From Candidatus Nanopelagicaceae bacterium (GTDB lineage: Bacteria; Actinomycetota; Actinomycetes; Nanopelagicales; Nanopelagicaceae), in NCBI GenBank assembly GCA_947478965.1, contig CANJXW010000038.1:1-6013 (forward strand): 6,013 nucleotides of DNA. The letters run 5' to 3'. Under the pieces are notes generated by a model. It saw nothing but the letters and a program-made list of their open reading frames with translations. It was not told where the DNA came from and did not search any database. This document shows, in pieces, positions 1 to 4,731 of this stretch (its first letter is position 1; each line of letters begins with the position of its first letter). The position numbers and the translations under genes are program-made.

Positions 1-2
1 AC

Positions 3-350
3 CAGCGCACCCGTGGGGAATTTCGCAAGAAAAAGACGGTCAATGGCCCAAAGCTAACCCCCGCGATTATCGGATCAGACCTTGGATCTCGGGCAACGAT
101 GGTTCAGTTTTCATCGGCTTTCTGCACACCGTGCAGAGCAACGAAGGCGCTCTTGGTCGATATGGTCAAAACCCTGCCCGATGTTCGATACGCGCATATC
201 GATGCAGAATCGCACCTTGAACTCGTTCGTAAGTTAGATATTCGATCAACCCCAACGACTCTCTTTCTTAATGCAGATGGGATCGAAGTCGGTCGTGCGA
301 TGGGGACCCCCAAGCGCGCACAAGTTGAAGCAGCGCTCGCAGCGATTTAA
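3..350 (+). CDS. Thioredoxin-like protein (ThiX-type), 5' end cut by window edge
   Basis: The reading frame is open from base 3 to the TAA at 348-350, so the gene starts outside the window; the ATG at 99 is internal to the domain and is not the real start. The visible part has the second half of a thioredoxin fold: strand segment A-T-M-V-Q-F-S, then the redox centre F-C-T-P-C (Cys codons at 123-125 and 132-134), a helix, and the cis-proline loop S-T-P-T followed by T-L-F-L and a closing helix. The usual W-C-G-P-C is replaced by F-C-T-P-C, as I recall for the actinobacterial thioredoxins found beside cysA2-type sulfurtransferases and DUF4395 genes. It probably reduces or transfers sulfur for the downstream sulfurtransferase. 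That role is inferred from context. The basic stretch F-R-K-K-K near the edge precedes the domain and could follow an N-terminal membrane anchor, which cannot be seen here. Confidence 0.88.
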   Translation, partial: QRTRGEFRKKKTVNGPKLTPAIIGSDLGSRATMVQFSSAFCTPCRATKALLVDMVKTLPDVRYAHIDAESHLELVRKLDIRSTPTTLFLNADGIEVGRAMGTPKRAQVEAALAAI

Positions 351-370
351 GCGTTTTTACTTTCTATCAC

Positions 371-387
371 CTGCAAATCTCTTGCAA
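371..387. promoter_or_regulatory. Candidate Nur box (nickel-responsive Fur-family operator)
   Basis: The site reads CTGCAA-N5-TTGCAA. It matches 11 of 12 fixed positions of the Streptomyces coelicolor Nur box as I recall it, tTGCaa-N5-ttGCAA. It lies upstream of the -10 box at 412-417, just outside the expected -35 region. The likely cognate regulator, a Nur-type Fur protein, is encoded at 2241-2651 in the operon that follows. The half-site TTGCAA also occurs singly elsewhere in the window, but I found no other paired copy at the ones I checked. The sequence match is direct; binding and the regulatory direction are inferred. Confidence 0.45.
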
Positions 388-411
388 TTAGTCTTTTACC
401 GCGCGCCACTT

Positions 412-417
412 TATTCT
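412..417 (+). promoter_or_regulatory. Leaderless -10 box for leader ORF and sulfur operon
   Basis: TATTCT fits the actinobacterial TANNNT -10 pattern. Its last T lies 7 nt before the A of the leader ATG at 424, the spacing expected if transcription starts on the start codon. No Shine-Dalgarno sequence precedes that ATG. The region where a -35 should lie (about 388-394) has no good TTGACA match. Confidence 0.5.
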
Positions 418-423
418 TTACCT

Positions 424-507
424 ATGTTCCGCATCGAAACCAGCTATTTCACAAAGCGCCGTGTGCTTGATTACGGTCGCTTAGCTGGCTCAATGTGTCG
501 TGCTTAG
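424..507 (+). CDS. Cysteine-type regulatory leader peptide, 27 aa
   Basis: This is a short ORF from ATG 424 to TAG 505-507. The C-terminal half carries K-R-R-V-L-D-Y-G-R-L-A-G-S-M-C-R-A, closely resembling the small actinobacterial leader peptides (pattern R-R-x-V-D-L-x-R-x-x-x-x-x-C-R at the very end) found ahead of sulfur and cysteine genes. Related leaderless Cys-rich ORFs in mycobacteria act as cysteine-responsive attenuators. Here there is a single Cys codon (TGT, 496-498), two codons before the last sense codon. The start is supported by a -10 box at exactly leaderless distance. The frame stays open further upstream to 271, overlapping the thioredoxin gene, but ATG 424 gives the family-like length. 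The peptide probably has no job of its own: its translation would sense Cys-tRNA supply and control the operon of DUF4395, sulfurtransferase, DUF1416 and nur. The resemblance is from memory, not a search. Confidence 0.68.
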   Translation: MFRIETSYFTKRRVLDYGRLAGSMCRA

Positions 508-544
508 TTTGTAATTTTAAAAACTAATCCACTGACCCATTTTT
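486..544 (+). terminator. Candidate attenuator hairpin with T5 tract after the leader ORF
   Basis: A stacked, imperfect hairpin can be drawn. The outer arm TGGCTCA (486-492) pairs with TGACCCA (533-539) with one C-C mismatch; GTG (500-502) pairs with CAC (530-532); the inner TTAGTTT (504-510) pairs perfectly with AAACTAA (521-527) around a 10-nt loop. TTTTT follows at 540-544. The Cys codon (496-498) falls in the bulge and the leader stop codon is in the inner stem, so a ribosome held there would prevent folding. The stem is A/T-rich and its stability was not computed. The model of termination when cysteine is plentiful and read-through when the ribosome stalls is inferred. Confidence 0.35.
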
Positions 545-567
545 GATGAAAGTAAAAGGAACCGATA

Positions 568-1014
568 ATGACAAATACTTTAAAAGTAAAAAAGACCCCA
601 GTATCAATTGATGCACGTGGCCCTCGTTGGTCTGCTGTCATAACTGCGATCGTTCTTGCTGTGGCACTTGTGACATCTAATGTGTGGGTCGCAACCTTCC
701 AAGCAATTGTCTTTGCTATCGGTGCGCTGCGCGGTCCGCAGTTCACACCATATGCGCTCTTTTATAAGAAAGTGATTCAGCCTCGTTTGAAATCAACTCT
801 CTCGCTTGAAGATGTGCGACCACCTCAATTCGCACAGAGCGTTGGACTTGGTTTTGCCGTTGTTGCAATCATCGGTTCCGTTACTGGTGCAAGCGCAGTA
901 TTTACCGTTGCAATCGCTTTTGCACTTGCTGCTGCTTTTCTCAACGCAGCATTTAACTTCTGCCTTGGCTGCGAGATGTATCTGCTTATCTTGCGCGCTC
1001 GTACGGCTAAGTAA
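568..1014 (+). CDS. DUF4395 integral membrane protein
   Basis: This 148-residue protein matches the DUF4395 pattern: I-D-A-R-G-P-R near the N-terminus (14-20), two hydrophobic segments (about 22-38 and 40-54), a basic cytoplasmic-type loop with P-Y-A-L-F-Y-K-K and R-P-P-Q-F-A-Q, two more hydrophobic segments (about 92-108 and 110-130), and the hallmark N-A-A-F-N-F-C-L-G-C-E-M-Y (126-138). The membrane-proximal C132-x-x-C135 pair suggests a redox or sulfur-relay role, but the biochemical function of the family is, to my knowledge, not established. The start has a clear AAAAGGA at 554-560, 7 nt upstream. In actinobacteria such genes sit beside thioredoxin and CysA2-type sulfurtransferase genes, as here. 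It is the first structural gene after the leader peptide, so it would be the first target of attenuation. Confidence 0.87.
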   Translation: MTNTLKVKKTPVSIDARGPRWSAVITAIVLAVALVTSNVWVATFQAIVFAIGALRGPQFTPYALFYKKVIQPRLKSTLSLEDVRPPQFAQSVGLGFAVVAIIGSVTGASAVFTVAIAFALAAAFLNAAFNFCLGCEMYLLILRARTAK

Positions 1015-1069
1015 ATCTCTCAATACCCTTTAAATATCCGCTTTTTCAACTATACATAGGAGTCAATGC

Positions 1070-1903
1070 ATGTCACGTTCAACATCACTCGTCAGCGCCG
1101 ATTGGGTAGCTGAAAATATCAATAACCCCAAGGTAGCGATCATCGAAGTTGATGAAGACACTGCGCTCTACGAGCAGGGCCATATCGAAGGCGCAAGCAC
1201 TTTTCACTGGCGCGATGACCTGCAAGATGGACTTATCCGCGACCTCGTCTCGAAGGAGAAGTTCGAAGCTCTTCTTTCAAAGTCAGGAATCTCCAATGAC
1301 ACAACAGTGATCCTGTATGGAGGCAATAACAACTGGTTCGCAACATATGCCTTCTGGTATTTCAAGATTTATGGCCACCAAGATGTTCGCTTGATCGATG
1401 GTGGACGCAAACTCTGGGAACTCAAGGCGCTTCCTCTGGTAAAAGAAGTCCCTGCGCGCGCTTCTACACGTTATGTTGCAAAGGAGCGTGATAATTCGAT
1501 CCGTGCTTATCGCGACGAAGTAATCGCAGCTATTGGAAACCTCAACATCGTTGATGTTCGATCTCCTGCAGAATTTAGTGGCGAACTCGCAGCTCCTGCT
1601 CACCTTCCGCAAGAAGGCGGACAAGTTAAGGGACATATCCCAACATCAAAGAATATTCCTTGGTCAAAAGCTGCAAATGAAGATGGAACCTTTAAATCTG
1701 ATGCAGAACTCAAAGATCTCTACACAGGTGCAGGCGTCGATCTTGCGAAAGACACCATTGCATATTGCCGAATCGGAGAACGTTCTGCGTTCTCGTGGTT
1801 TGTCCTTCATGAACTTCTTGGCGTGACAAACGTTAAGAACTACGACGGATCGTGGACTGAATACGGTTCGCTCGTTGGCGTGCCAGTAGCTGTAGGCGCT
1901 TAA
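1070..1903 (+). CDS. Thiosulfate sulfurtransferase (rhodanese, CysA2/SseA type)
   Basis: A 277-residue tandem-rhodanese protein of normal length. The inactive N-terminal domain runs to about residue 125 and includes the H-I-E-G-A loop, Y-G-G-N-N-N-W-F-A (83-91) and the linker motif L-I-D-G-G-R-K-L-W (108-116). The catalytic C-terminal domain begins near I-V-D-V-R-S-P-A-E-F (160-169), contains G-H-I-P (188-191) and ends with the active-site loop C233-R-I-G-E-R-S. C-R-I-G-E-R is typical of the mycobacterial CysA2 group; the Cys carries the persulfide during transfer from thiosulfate to cyanide or a thiol acceptor. It is cytoplasmic, with no signal peptide. The start is fixed by AGGAG at 1058-1062, 7 nt upstream of the ATG. 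The physiological donor and acceptor are unknown; the neighbouring thioredoxin and DUF4395 proteins are plausible partners (inference). Confidence 0.95.
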   Translation: MSRSTSLVSADWVAENINNPKVAIIEVDEDTALYEQGHIEGASTFHWRDDLQDGLIRDLVSKEKFEALLSKSGISNDTTVILYGGNNNWFATYAFWYFKIYGHQDVRLIDGGRKLWELKALPLVKEVPARASTRYVAKERDNSIRAYRDEVIAAIGNLNIVDVRSPAEFSGELAAPAHLPQEGGQVKGHIPTSKNIPWSKAANEDGTFKSDAELKDLYTGAGVDLAKDTIAYCRIGERSAFSWFVLHELLGVTNVKNYDGSWTEYGSLVGVPVAVGA

Positions 1904-1904
1904 G

Positions 1905-2225
1905 GTGAGAACCTGCGGTGCTACTCCCGGCGGTCCATCGCTCGATGGCGTTGACGTTACAACACAAACAATCATCCAAGGTGTTGTACTTCGGGACGGG
2001 GACGACGGGGTACCTAATGGAACTCCTGTCGGTAACGCACATGTCCGCTTGCTAGATCGCGACGGAGAATTCACCGCAGAGCTTCCAACCAATGGGCAAG
2101 GACAGTTTCGATTCTTCGCAGCCCCTGGCACGTGGACTCTTGTGGTTCAAGCGCCAGGTGCGCGCGTAGAACAAGCAGTAGATGCCACGAAAGGCATCCC
2201 AACAGATCTCGTTATCTCACTTTAA
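1905..2225 (+). CDS. DUF1416 protein (SseC-like), sulfurtransferase partner
   Basis: A 106-residue protein with a GTG start, one base after the sulfurtransferase stop, so the two are probably translationally coupled. It matches the DUF1416/SseC family: a short N-terminus with one Cys (M-R-T-C-G-A, Cys4), a strand T-I-I-Q-G-V-V, then V-R-L-L-D-R-D-G-E-F-T-A-E-L (47-60) and G-Q-F-R-F-F-A-A-P-G-T-W-T-L (66-79). The pattern is that of a small beta-sandwich like carboxypeptidase regulatory domains. The gene constantly follows cysA2-type genes in actinobacteria (mycobacterial sseC2 beside cysA2), implying a joint role in sulfur transfer. I know of no established reaction. The GTG start lacks a strong Shine-Dalgarno sequence (only weak TAGG just upstream), which fits coupling to the preceding gene. 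Confidence 0.88.
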   Translation: MRTCGATPGGPSLDGVDVTTQTIIQGVVLRDGDDGVPNGTPVGNAHVRLLDRDGEFTAELPTNGQGQFRFFAAPGTWTLVVQAPGARVEQAVDATKGIPTDLVISL

Positions 2226-2240
2226 AGGTAGGGTAAATCC

Positions 2241-2651
2241 ATGGCTGAACAACATGAACTGCGTGATAAAGGTCTGCGTTTAACACCACAACGTGAACTT
2301 GTTCTTGCCGCTGTGCGCGAACTTGGCCATGCAACTCCGGAAGAAGTTGCAGAGAAAGTTCGCCAAACACATCCTGGAATTAACTTATCGACTGTGTACC
2401 GCAACCTTGAAACACTTGAAAATGTAGGTCTCGTTCAACATACCCACTTGGGCCATGGTGGTGCGACCTATCACGCAGCTGAAGAGATGACACACCTTCA
2501 CCTTGTCTGCAGCGTGTGCGGATCCGTGGGAGATGCACCAATTGATGCAGCAGCAAATTTTGTCCAGAATCTCTCAGATGATTATGGATTTAAGACCGAT
2601 GTAACCCACTTTGCTATCTACGGAACTTGCGCAGTTTGTACTGTTGTATAA
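2241..2651 (+). CDS. nur: Fur-family metalloregulator, probable nickel regulator Nur
   Basis: A 136-residue Fur-family repressor. The winged-helix domain includes G-L-R-L-T-P-Q-R (11-18) and the recognition helix region N-L-S-T-V-Y-R-N-L-E-T-L (48-59). The dimerisation domain has two structural-zinc CxxC pairs, C90-S-V-C93 and C130-A-V-C133. The stretch L-V-Q-H-T-H-L-G-H-G (64-73) and H-F-A-I-Y-G (123-128) resemble Streptomyces Nur more than FurB/Zur or FurA; H67, H69 and H123 align by my count with the Nur nickel ligands I recall as H70, H72 and H126. Nur represses nickel uptake and iron superoxide dismutase genes when nickel is present. At the position of the first His of the Nur H-H-H-I-H run this protein has Met83, leaving H85 and H87. 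AGGG at 2230-2233 precedes the ATG. It is the last gene of the sulfur operon; a candidate Nur box at 371-387 suggests autoregulation. Fur family is certain; metal specificity is inferred. Confidence 0.85.
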   Translation: MAEQHELRDKGLRLTPQRELVLAAVRELGHATPEEVAEKVRQTHPGINLSTVYRNLETLENVGLVQHTHLGHGGATYHAAEEMTHLHLVCSVCGSVGDAPIDAAANFVQNLSDDYGFKTDVTHFAIYGTCAVCTVV

Positions 2652-2667
2652 ATTTCTCAGGCTGAGT

Positions 2668-2696
2668 AAGACAGGTTCGAGAAAGCGATCTAGACT
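2668..2696 (+). promoter_or_regulatory. Leaderless promoter of ygfZ
   Basis: The -35-like AAGACA (2668-2673) and the -10 TAGACT (2691-2696) are separated by 17 bp. The last base of the -10 lies 7 nt before the ygfZ ATG at 2703, and no Shine-Dalgarno sequence precedes it, so transcription probably starts on the ATG. It is the best-formed promoter in the window. Confidence 0.65.
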
Positions 2697-2702
2697 TAAC
2701 CC

Positions 2703-3608
2703 ATGACCGCTGTATTTGTTGAAGAAGGCCCAGATAAGGGCGCTATTTGGCATTTTGGCGAACCGGTAAAAGAACAACGCGCTCTCATCGAAGGCGTTGC
2801 ATGGGCTGATCTCTCTCACTTACAGATCATCGCAATCTCTGGTGCCGATCGTTTGAAGTGGCTCCATGATTTAACAACGCAACATCTTGAGGGTTTGACT
2901 CCTGCACAATGGAGCTCGGCGCTCATTCTTGATCCTCGCGGGCGTATCGAATACCAATTTAACCTTGTCGATGATGGCGAAACGACTCTCCTTGTTATTG
3001 ATCCGGGATATAGCGAAAATCTGATTGCATACCTTGAGAAGATGAAATTTATGTTGCGCGTTGAAGTTCGCGATGCGACCGATGAATACGCTGTTCTGCG
3101 TGCACCTGGTTCCCCAACAGAACTTGGCGGGCCTTTCGCACTTATTCCACGGAGCGAACTCGATGTTATGAAATCAACTTTTGGCGCAACTGCAATGCAG
3201 GTTGGTACATGGGCACTCGATGCGGAGCGCGTTGCCGCTGGCCGCCCACGCATTGGATTTGAAACAGATCACAAATCAATCCCTAATGAGTTAGGTTTAT
3301 TAAACGGATCTGTTCATATGGCAAAGGGTTGTTATCGCGGACAAGAGACTGTTGCAAAGATCTTTAACCTTGGAAACCCACCTCGTAGGCTTGTGATGTT
3401 GCACCTAGATGGCACTGAAGTTCTCATGCCACCTACTGGTACACCTGTTGAAAATGATGGCATAGTCGTTGGTTATCTCGGTACCGTTGCGCGCCATCAC
3501 GAACTTGGTCCCATTGCTTTAGCGGTTGTAAAACGCACAACGCCTGTCGAAGCCGACCTTACTGTTGCAGGTGTCTCTGCTTCGCAGCAAGTGATTGTGC
3601 CTGCTTAA
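2703..3608 (+). CDS. ygfZ: YgfZ/GcvT-like folate-binding protein (Fe-S cluster maintenance)
   Basis: A 301-residue protein with the family signature K-G-C-Y-R-G-Q-E at 208-215; Cys210 is the conserved, functionally required cysteine. The GcvT-like fold is visible as D-L-S-H-L...S-G-A-D-R-L-K-W-L-H-D-L-T-T-Q (36-60), L-D-P-R-G-R-I-E-Y (76-84), G-R-P-R-I-G-F-E-T (180-188), N-E-L-G-L-L (195-200), and a C-terminal beta-barrel part with V-V-G-Y-L-G-T-V (255-262). YgfZ proteins bind tetrahydrofolate and help to build or repair certain Fe-S enzymes, such as the tRNA methylthiotransferase MiaB in E. coli; they are not glycine-cleavage enzymes, although often annotated as aminomethyltransferases. The ATG is chosen because a promoter with ideal leaderless spacing lies directly upstream. 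The gene follows nur by 51 nt, as I recall it does in Streptomyces. It ends in a TAATG overlap with the next tiny ORF. Confidence 0.92.
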   Translation: MTAVFVEEGPDKGAIWHFGEPVKEQRALIEGVAWADLSHLQIIAISGADRLKWLHDLTTQHLEGLTPAQWSSALILDPRGRIEYQFNLVDDGETTLLVIDPGYSENLIAYLEKMKFMLRVEVRDATDEYAVLRAPGSPTELGGPFALIPRSELDVMKSTFGATAMQVGTWALDAERVAAGRPRIGFETDHKSIPNELGLLNGSVHMAKGCYRGQETVAKIFNLGNPPRRLVMLHLDGTEVLMPPTGTPVENDGIVVGYLGTVARHHELGPIALAVVKRTTPVEADLTVAGVSASQQVIVPA

Positions 3609-3682
3609 TGCAAACTTTAGGCCAAGGAATTTTAATCTTGGCAGCGATGGTTGCAATTGTTTGGGCTGTGAAGAGGAGCTAA
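3608..3682 (+). CDS. Putative 24-aa single-TM microprotein
   Basis: The ATG overlaps the ygfZ stop as TAATG (3606-3610) and the frame closes with TAA at 3680-3682. The peptide starts M-Q-T-L-G-Q, then has an unbroken hydrophobic run of about 15 residues (G-I-L-I-L-A-A-M-V-A-I-V-W-A-V) and ends K-R-S, a typical membrane span with a positive cytoplasmic C-terminus. There is no separate Shine-Dalgarno sequence, so expression would rely on termination-reinitiation from ygfZ. Its stop abuts the convergent DsrE gene with no spare base. I do not recognise a family. Support is structural only: overlap, hydrophobicity, and exact filling of the gap between two genes. Confidence 0.55.
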   Translation: MQTLGQGILILAAMVAIVWAVKRS

Positions 3683-4051
3683 TTAGTAAACGAGGGCTTG
3701 TACGCCTTCTTGTGTGATCTCTTCAACCCATGCCGCAGCACCTGCAATACGAATTCCTGCGATCTGATCGCCATCGTTAATATTGCGTCTCTTTGCACAT
3801 TGCGAACATAAGGTCACTGTTGCTCCTTCAATGAGGGAAGCAAGAGCTTGTGCAAGGGGCGCTGCATGAGGAAGTTCAAATTTCTCTGCATTTCCTGCGA
3901 GTGCAAATTCAGATGCGCCGCCAGATAACCAGAGCGAGACATCAATCCCACTTGCCATTGCAATCGTTGCAGTATTGAAGGCTTGCGAGACTTTTTCTGG
4001 CGATTCAACTCCGGTAGCTAATTGAATAGAAAGACTGCGGCGTGAAGACAT
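3683..4051 (-). CDS. DsrE-family small sulfur-relay-like protein
   Basis: A 122-residue minus-strand protein with the DsrE/DsrF-like fold pattern: an early strand S-L-S-I-Q-L-A-T-G, a helix with S-Q-A-F-N-T-A-T-I-A-M-A-S-G-I-D-V (22-38), the strand-loop S-L-W-L-S-G-G-A-S-E-F-A-L (39-51), then T-V-T-L-C82-S-Q-C85-A-K-R-R-N-I (78-91) and the terminal E-G-V-Q-A-L-V-Y. The C-S-Q-C pair is the likely redox or sulfur-carrying site; DsrE proteins bind persulfide sulfur in relay systems, but members of this actinobacterial group have no proven reaction that I know. It lies convergent to ygfZ and divergent from the nitrobindin operon. The ATG at 4051 is supported by a minus-strand -10 box at leaderless distance and by absence of a Shine-Dalgarno sequence. 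Confidence 0.85.
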   Translation of the reverse strand: MSSRRSLSIQLATGVESPEKVSQAFNTATIAMASGIDVSLWLSGGASEFALAGNAEKFELPHAAPLAQALASLIEGATVTLCSQCAKRRNINDGDQIAGIRIAGAAAWVEEITQEGVQALVY

Positions 4052-4057
4052 AGTTGA

Positions 4058-4063
4058 ACTCTA
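4058..4063 (-). promoter_or_regulatory. Leaderless -10 box for the DsrE-like gene
   Basis: On the minus strand this reads TAGAGT, a TANNNT match. Its last T is 7 nt before the A of the ATG at 4051, so the transcript would begin at the start codon. The -35 would fall near 4081-4086, within or touching the opposing promoter. Confidence 0.55.
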
Positions 4064-4081
4064 TTGGTTCATGGTCAATAG
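4061..4081. repeat. 6-9-6 inverted repeat between divergent promoters
   Basis: CTATTG (4061-4066) and CAATAG (4076-4081) form a perfect inverted repeat around a 9-bp centre. It sits between the two start codons of the divergent genes and covers the space between their -10 boxes, including where both -35 elements should lie. It could be an operator for a dimeric regulator, or partly a by-product of paired promoter sequences. It does not match the Nur box. Confidence 0.35.
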
Positions 4082-4083
4082 CG

Positions 4084-4089
4084 TAGGAT
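4084..4089 (+). promoter_or_regulatory. Leaderless -10 box for the TM peptide / nitrobindin / asparaginase operon
   Basis: TAGGAT matches TANNNT and ends 8 nt before the A of the ATG at 4097; no Shine-Dalgarno sequence is present. A clear -35 is not visible. Confidence 0.55.
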
Positions 4090-4096
4090 TGCCGTT

Positions 4097-4231
4097 ATGG
4101 ATCTCGTAACCTCTGCCTTGCTTGGCGTTATAAGCCTTGCAATCGGAGTAGGTTTACTTTTCTACGGCCTACGTGGTCGCCGCGAGTCCCAAGCTCGCGA
4201 TAGTCGAACATTTAGGAGAGGCCGGCTCTAA
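4097..4231 (+). CDS. Putative 44-aa single-TM small protein
   Basis: Runs from ATG 4097 to TAA 4229-4231, whose last base is the A of the next gene's ATG (TAATG). The protein has a short N-terminus (M-D-L-V-T), one hydrophobic segment (about residues 4-24, ending in G-V-G-L-L-F-Y-G-L), then a strongly basic tail rich in Arg (R-G-R-R-E-S, F-R-R-G-R-L). This predicts an N-out, C-in membrane protein with a cytoplasmic tail. A -10 box at leaderless distance lies upstream, and the one-base overlap ties it to the nitrobindin-like gene. I do not recognise the family. A real gene is more likely than not, because promoter spacing, membrane topology and overlap all agree. Confidence 0.65.
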   Translation: MDLVTSALLGVISLAIGVGLLFYGLRGRRESQARDSRTFRRGRL

Positions 4232-4731
4232 TGGTTTTCACAATTCCTGAAGGCTTACACCCTGATCTCAATCCACTTGCATGGATGGTCGGAACCTGGC
4301 GCGGTAAAGGCCGCGGAGAATATCCAACGATCGATACCTTTCAATATGCACATGAAGTCGCCTTCAATCATGATGGACGTCCATTTCTTAACTATTACTC
4401 GCGTTCTTGGATTATTGATGATGAGGGCGAAATTATTCGCCCAGCCGCATCAGAAGCTGGTTTCTGGCGCGTAAAGCCCAATAACGTTTTAGAAGTTGTT
4501 ATCTCGCATTCAACTGGTATCACTGAAGGTTGGGTCGGAACATTCGATGGTCCAAAGATTCAACTCGTGATGGATCAAGGATATTCAGCGCCATCAGCAA
4601 AGATTGTCACAGCAGGTGTTCGCCTATATGGTCTTGTTGCAGGAGAACTCTTCTTTGCATATGACATGGCAGCAGAGGGACAAGAACTTCAAGCACATAT
4701 CTGGTCTTCACTCGAACGACAGTCTGAATAA
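4231..4731 (+). CDS. Nitrobindin / FABP-like haem-binding beta-barrel protein
   Basis: A 166-residue protein of the family length. It has the nitrobindin signature G-T-W-R-G-K-G-R-G-E-Y-P-T-I (21-34), P-F-L-N-Y (51-55) and S-T-G-I-T-E-G (94-100). Near the end Q-A-H156-I-W aligns by eye with the proximal haem-ligand His region of the mycobacterial nitrobindin Rv2717c. Such proteins form a 10-stranded barrel; some bind ferric haem and scavenge or isomerise peroxynitrite. The close actinobacterial paralogue Rv0813c has an FABP-like fold of uncertain ligand, so the exact role stays open. It is cytoplasmic, with no signal peptide. AGGAG at 4214-4218 lies 12 nt upstream, inside the preceding small gene, and the TAATG overlap suggests coupling. 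The asparaginase gene follows after 31 nt. Confidence 0.87.
   Translation: MVFTIPEGLHPDLNPLAWMVGTWRGKGRGEYPTIDTFQYAHEVAFNHDGRPFLNYYSRSWIIDDEGEIIRPAASEAGFWRVKPNNVLEVVISHSTGITEGWVGTFDGPKIQLVMDQGYSAPSAKIVTAGVRLYGLVAGELFFAYDMAAEGQELQAHIWSSLERQSE

Noticed and set aside
334..358. Terminator after the thioredoxin gene (CGCT 334-337 with AGCG 350-353, then T5)
   Set aside because: Only a 4-bp stem with a 12-nt loop; too weak to call, although T5 follows directly.
271..423. Upstream in-frame extension of the leader ORF into the thioredoxin gene
   Set aside because: The added part overlaps the thioredoxin frame and shows no family pattern; the -10 box places the start at 424.
392..559. Complementarity of TCTTTTAC (392-399) to the DUF4395 ribosome site GTAAAAGG (552-559)
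   Set aside because: The upstream arm lies before the predicted transcription start at 424, so it would not be in the RNA.
2656..2666. Inverted repeat CTCAG-G-CTGAG between nur and ygfZ
   Set aside because: Short, with no T-run after it, so not a terminator; it lies just before the -35 of ygfZ and could be an operator, but 5-bp arms are easily found by chance.
2816..3253. 145-codon minus-strand open frame inside ygfZ, and similar long minus-strand frames inside the sulfurtransferase and DUF1416 genes
   Set aside because: Shadows of well-recognised plus-strand genes; Arg/Ser-rich composition with no domain pattern.
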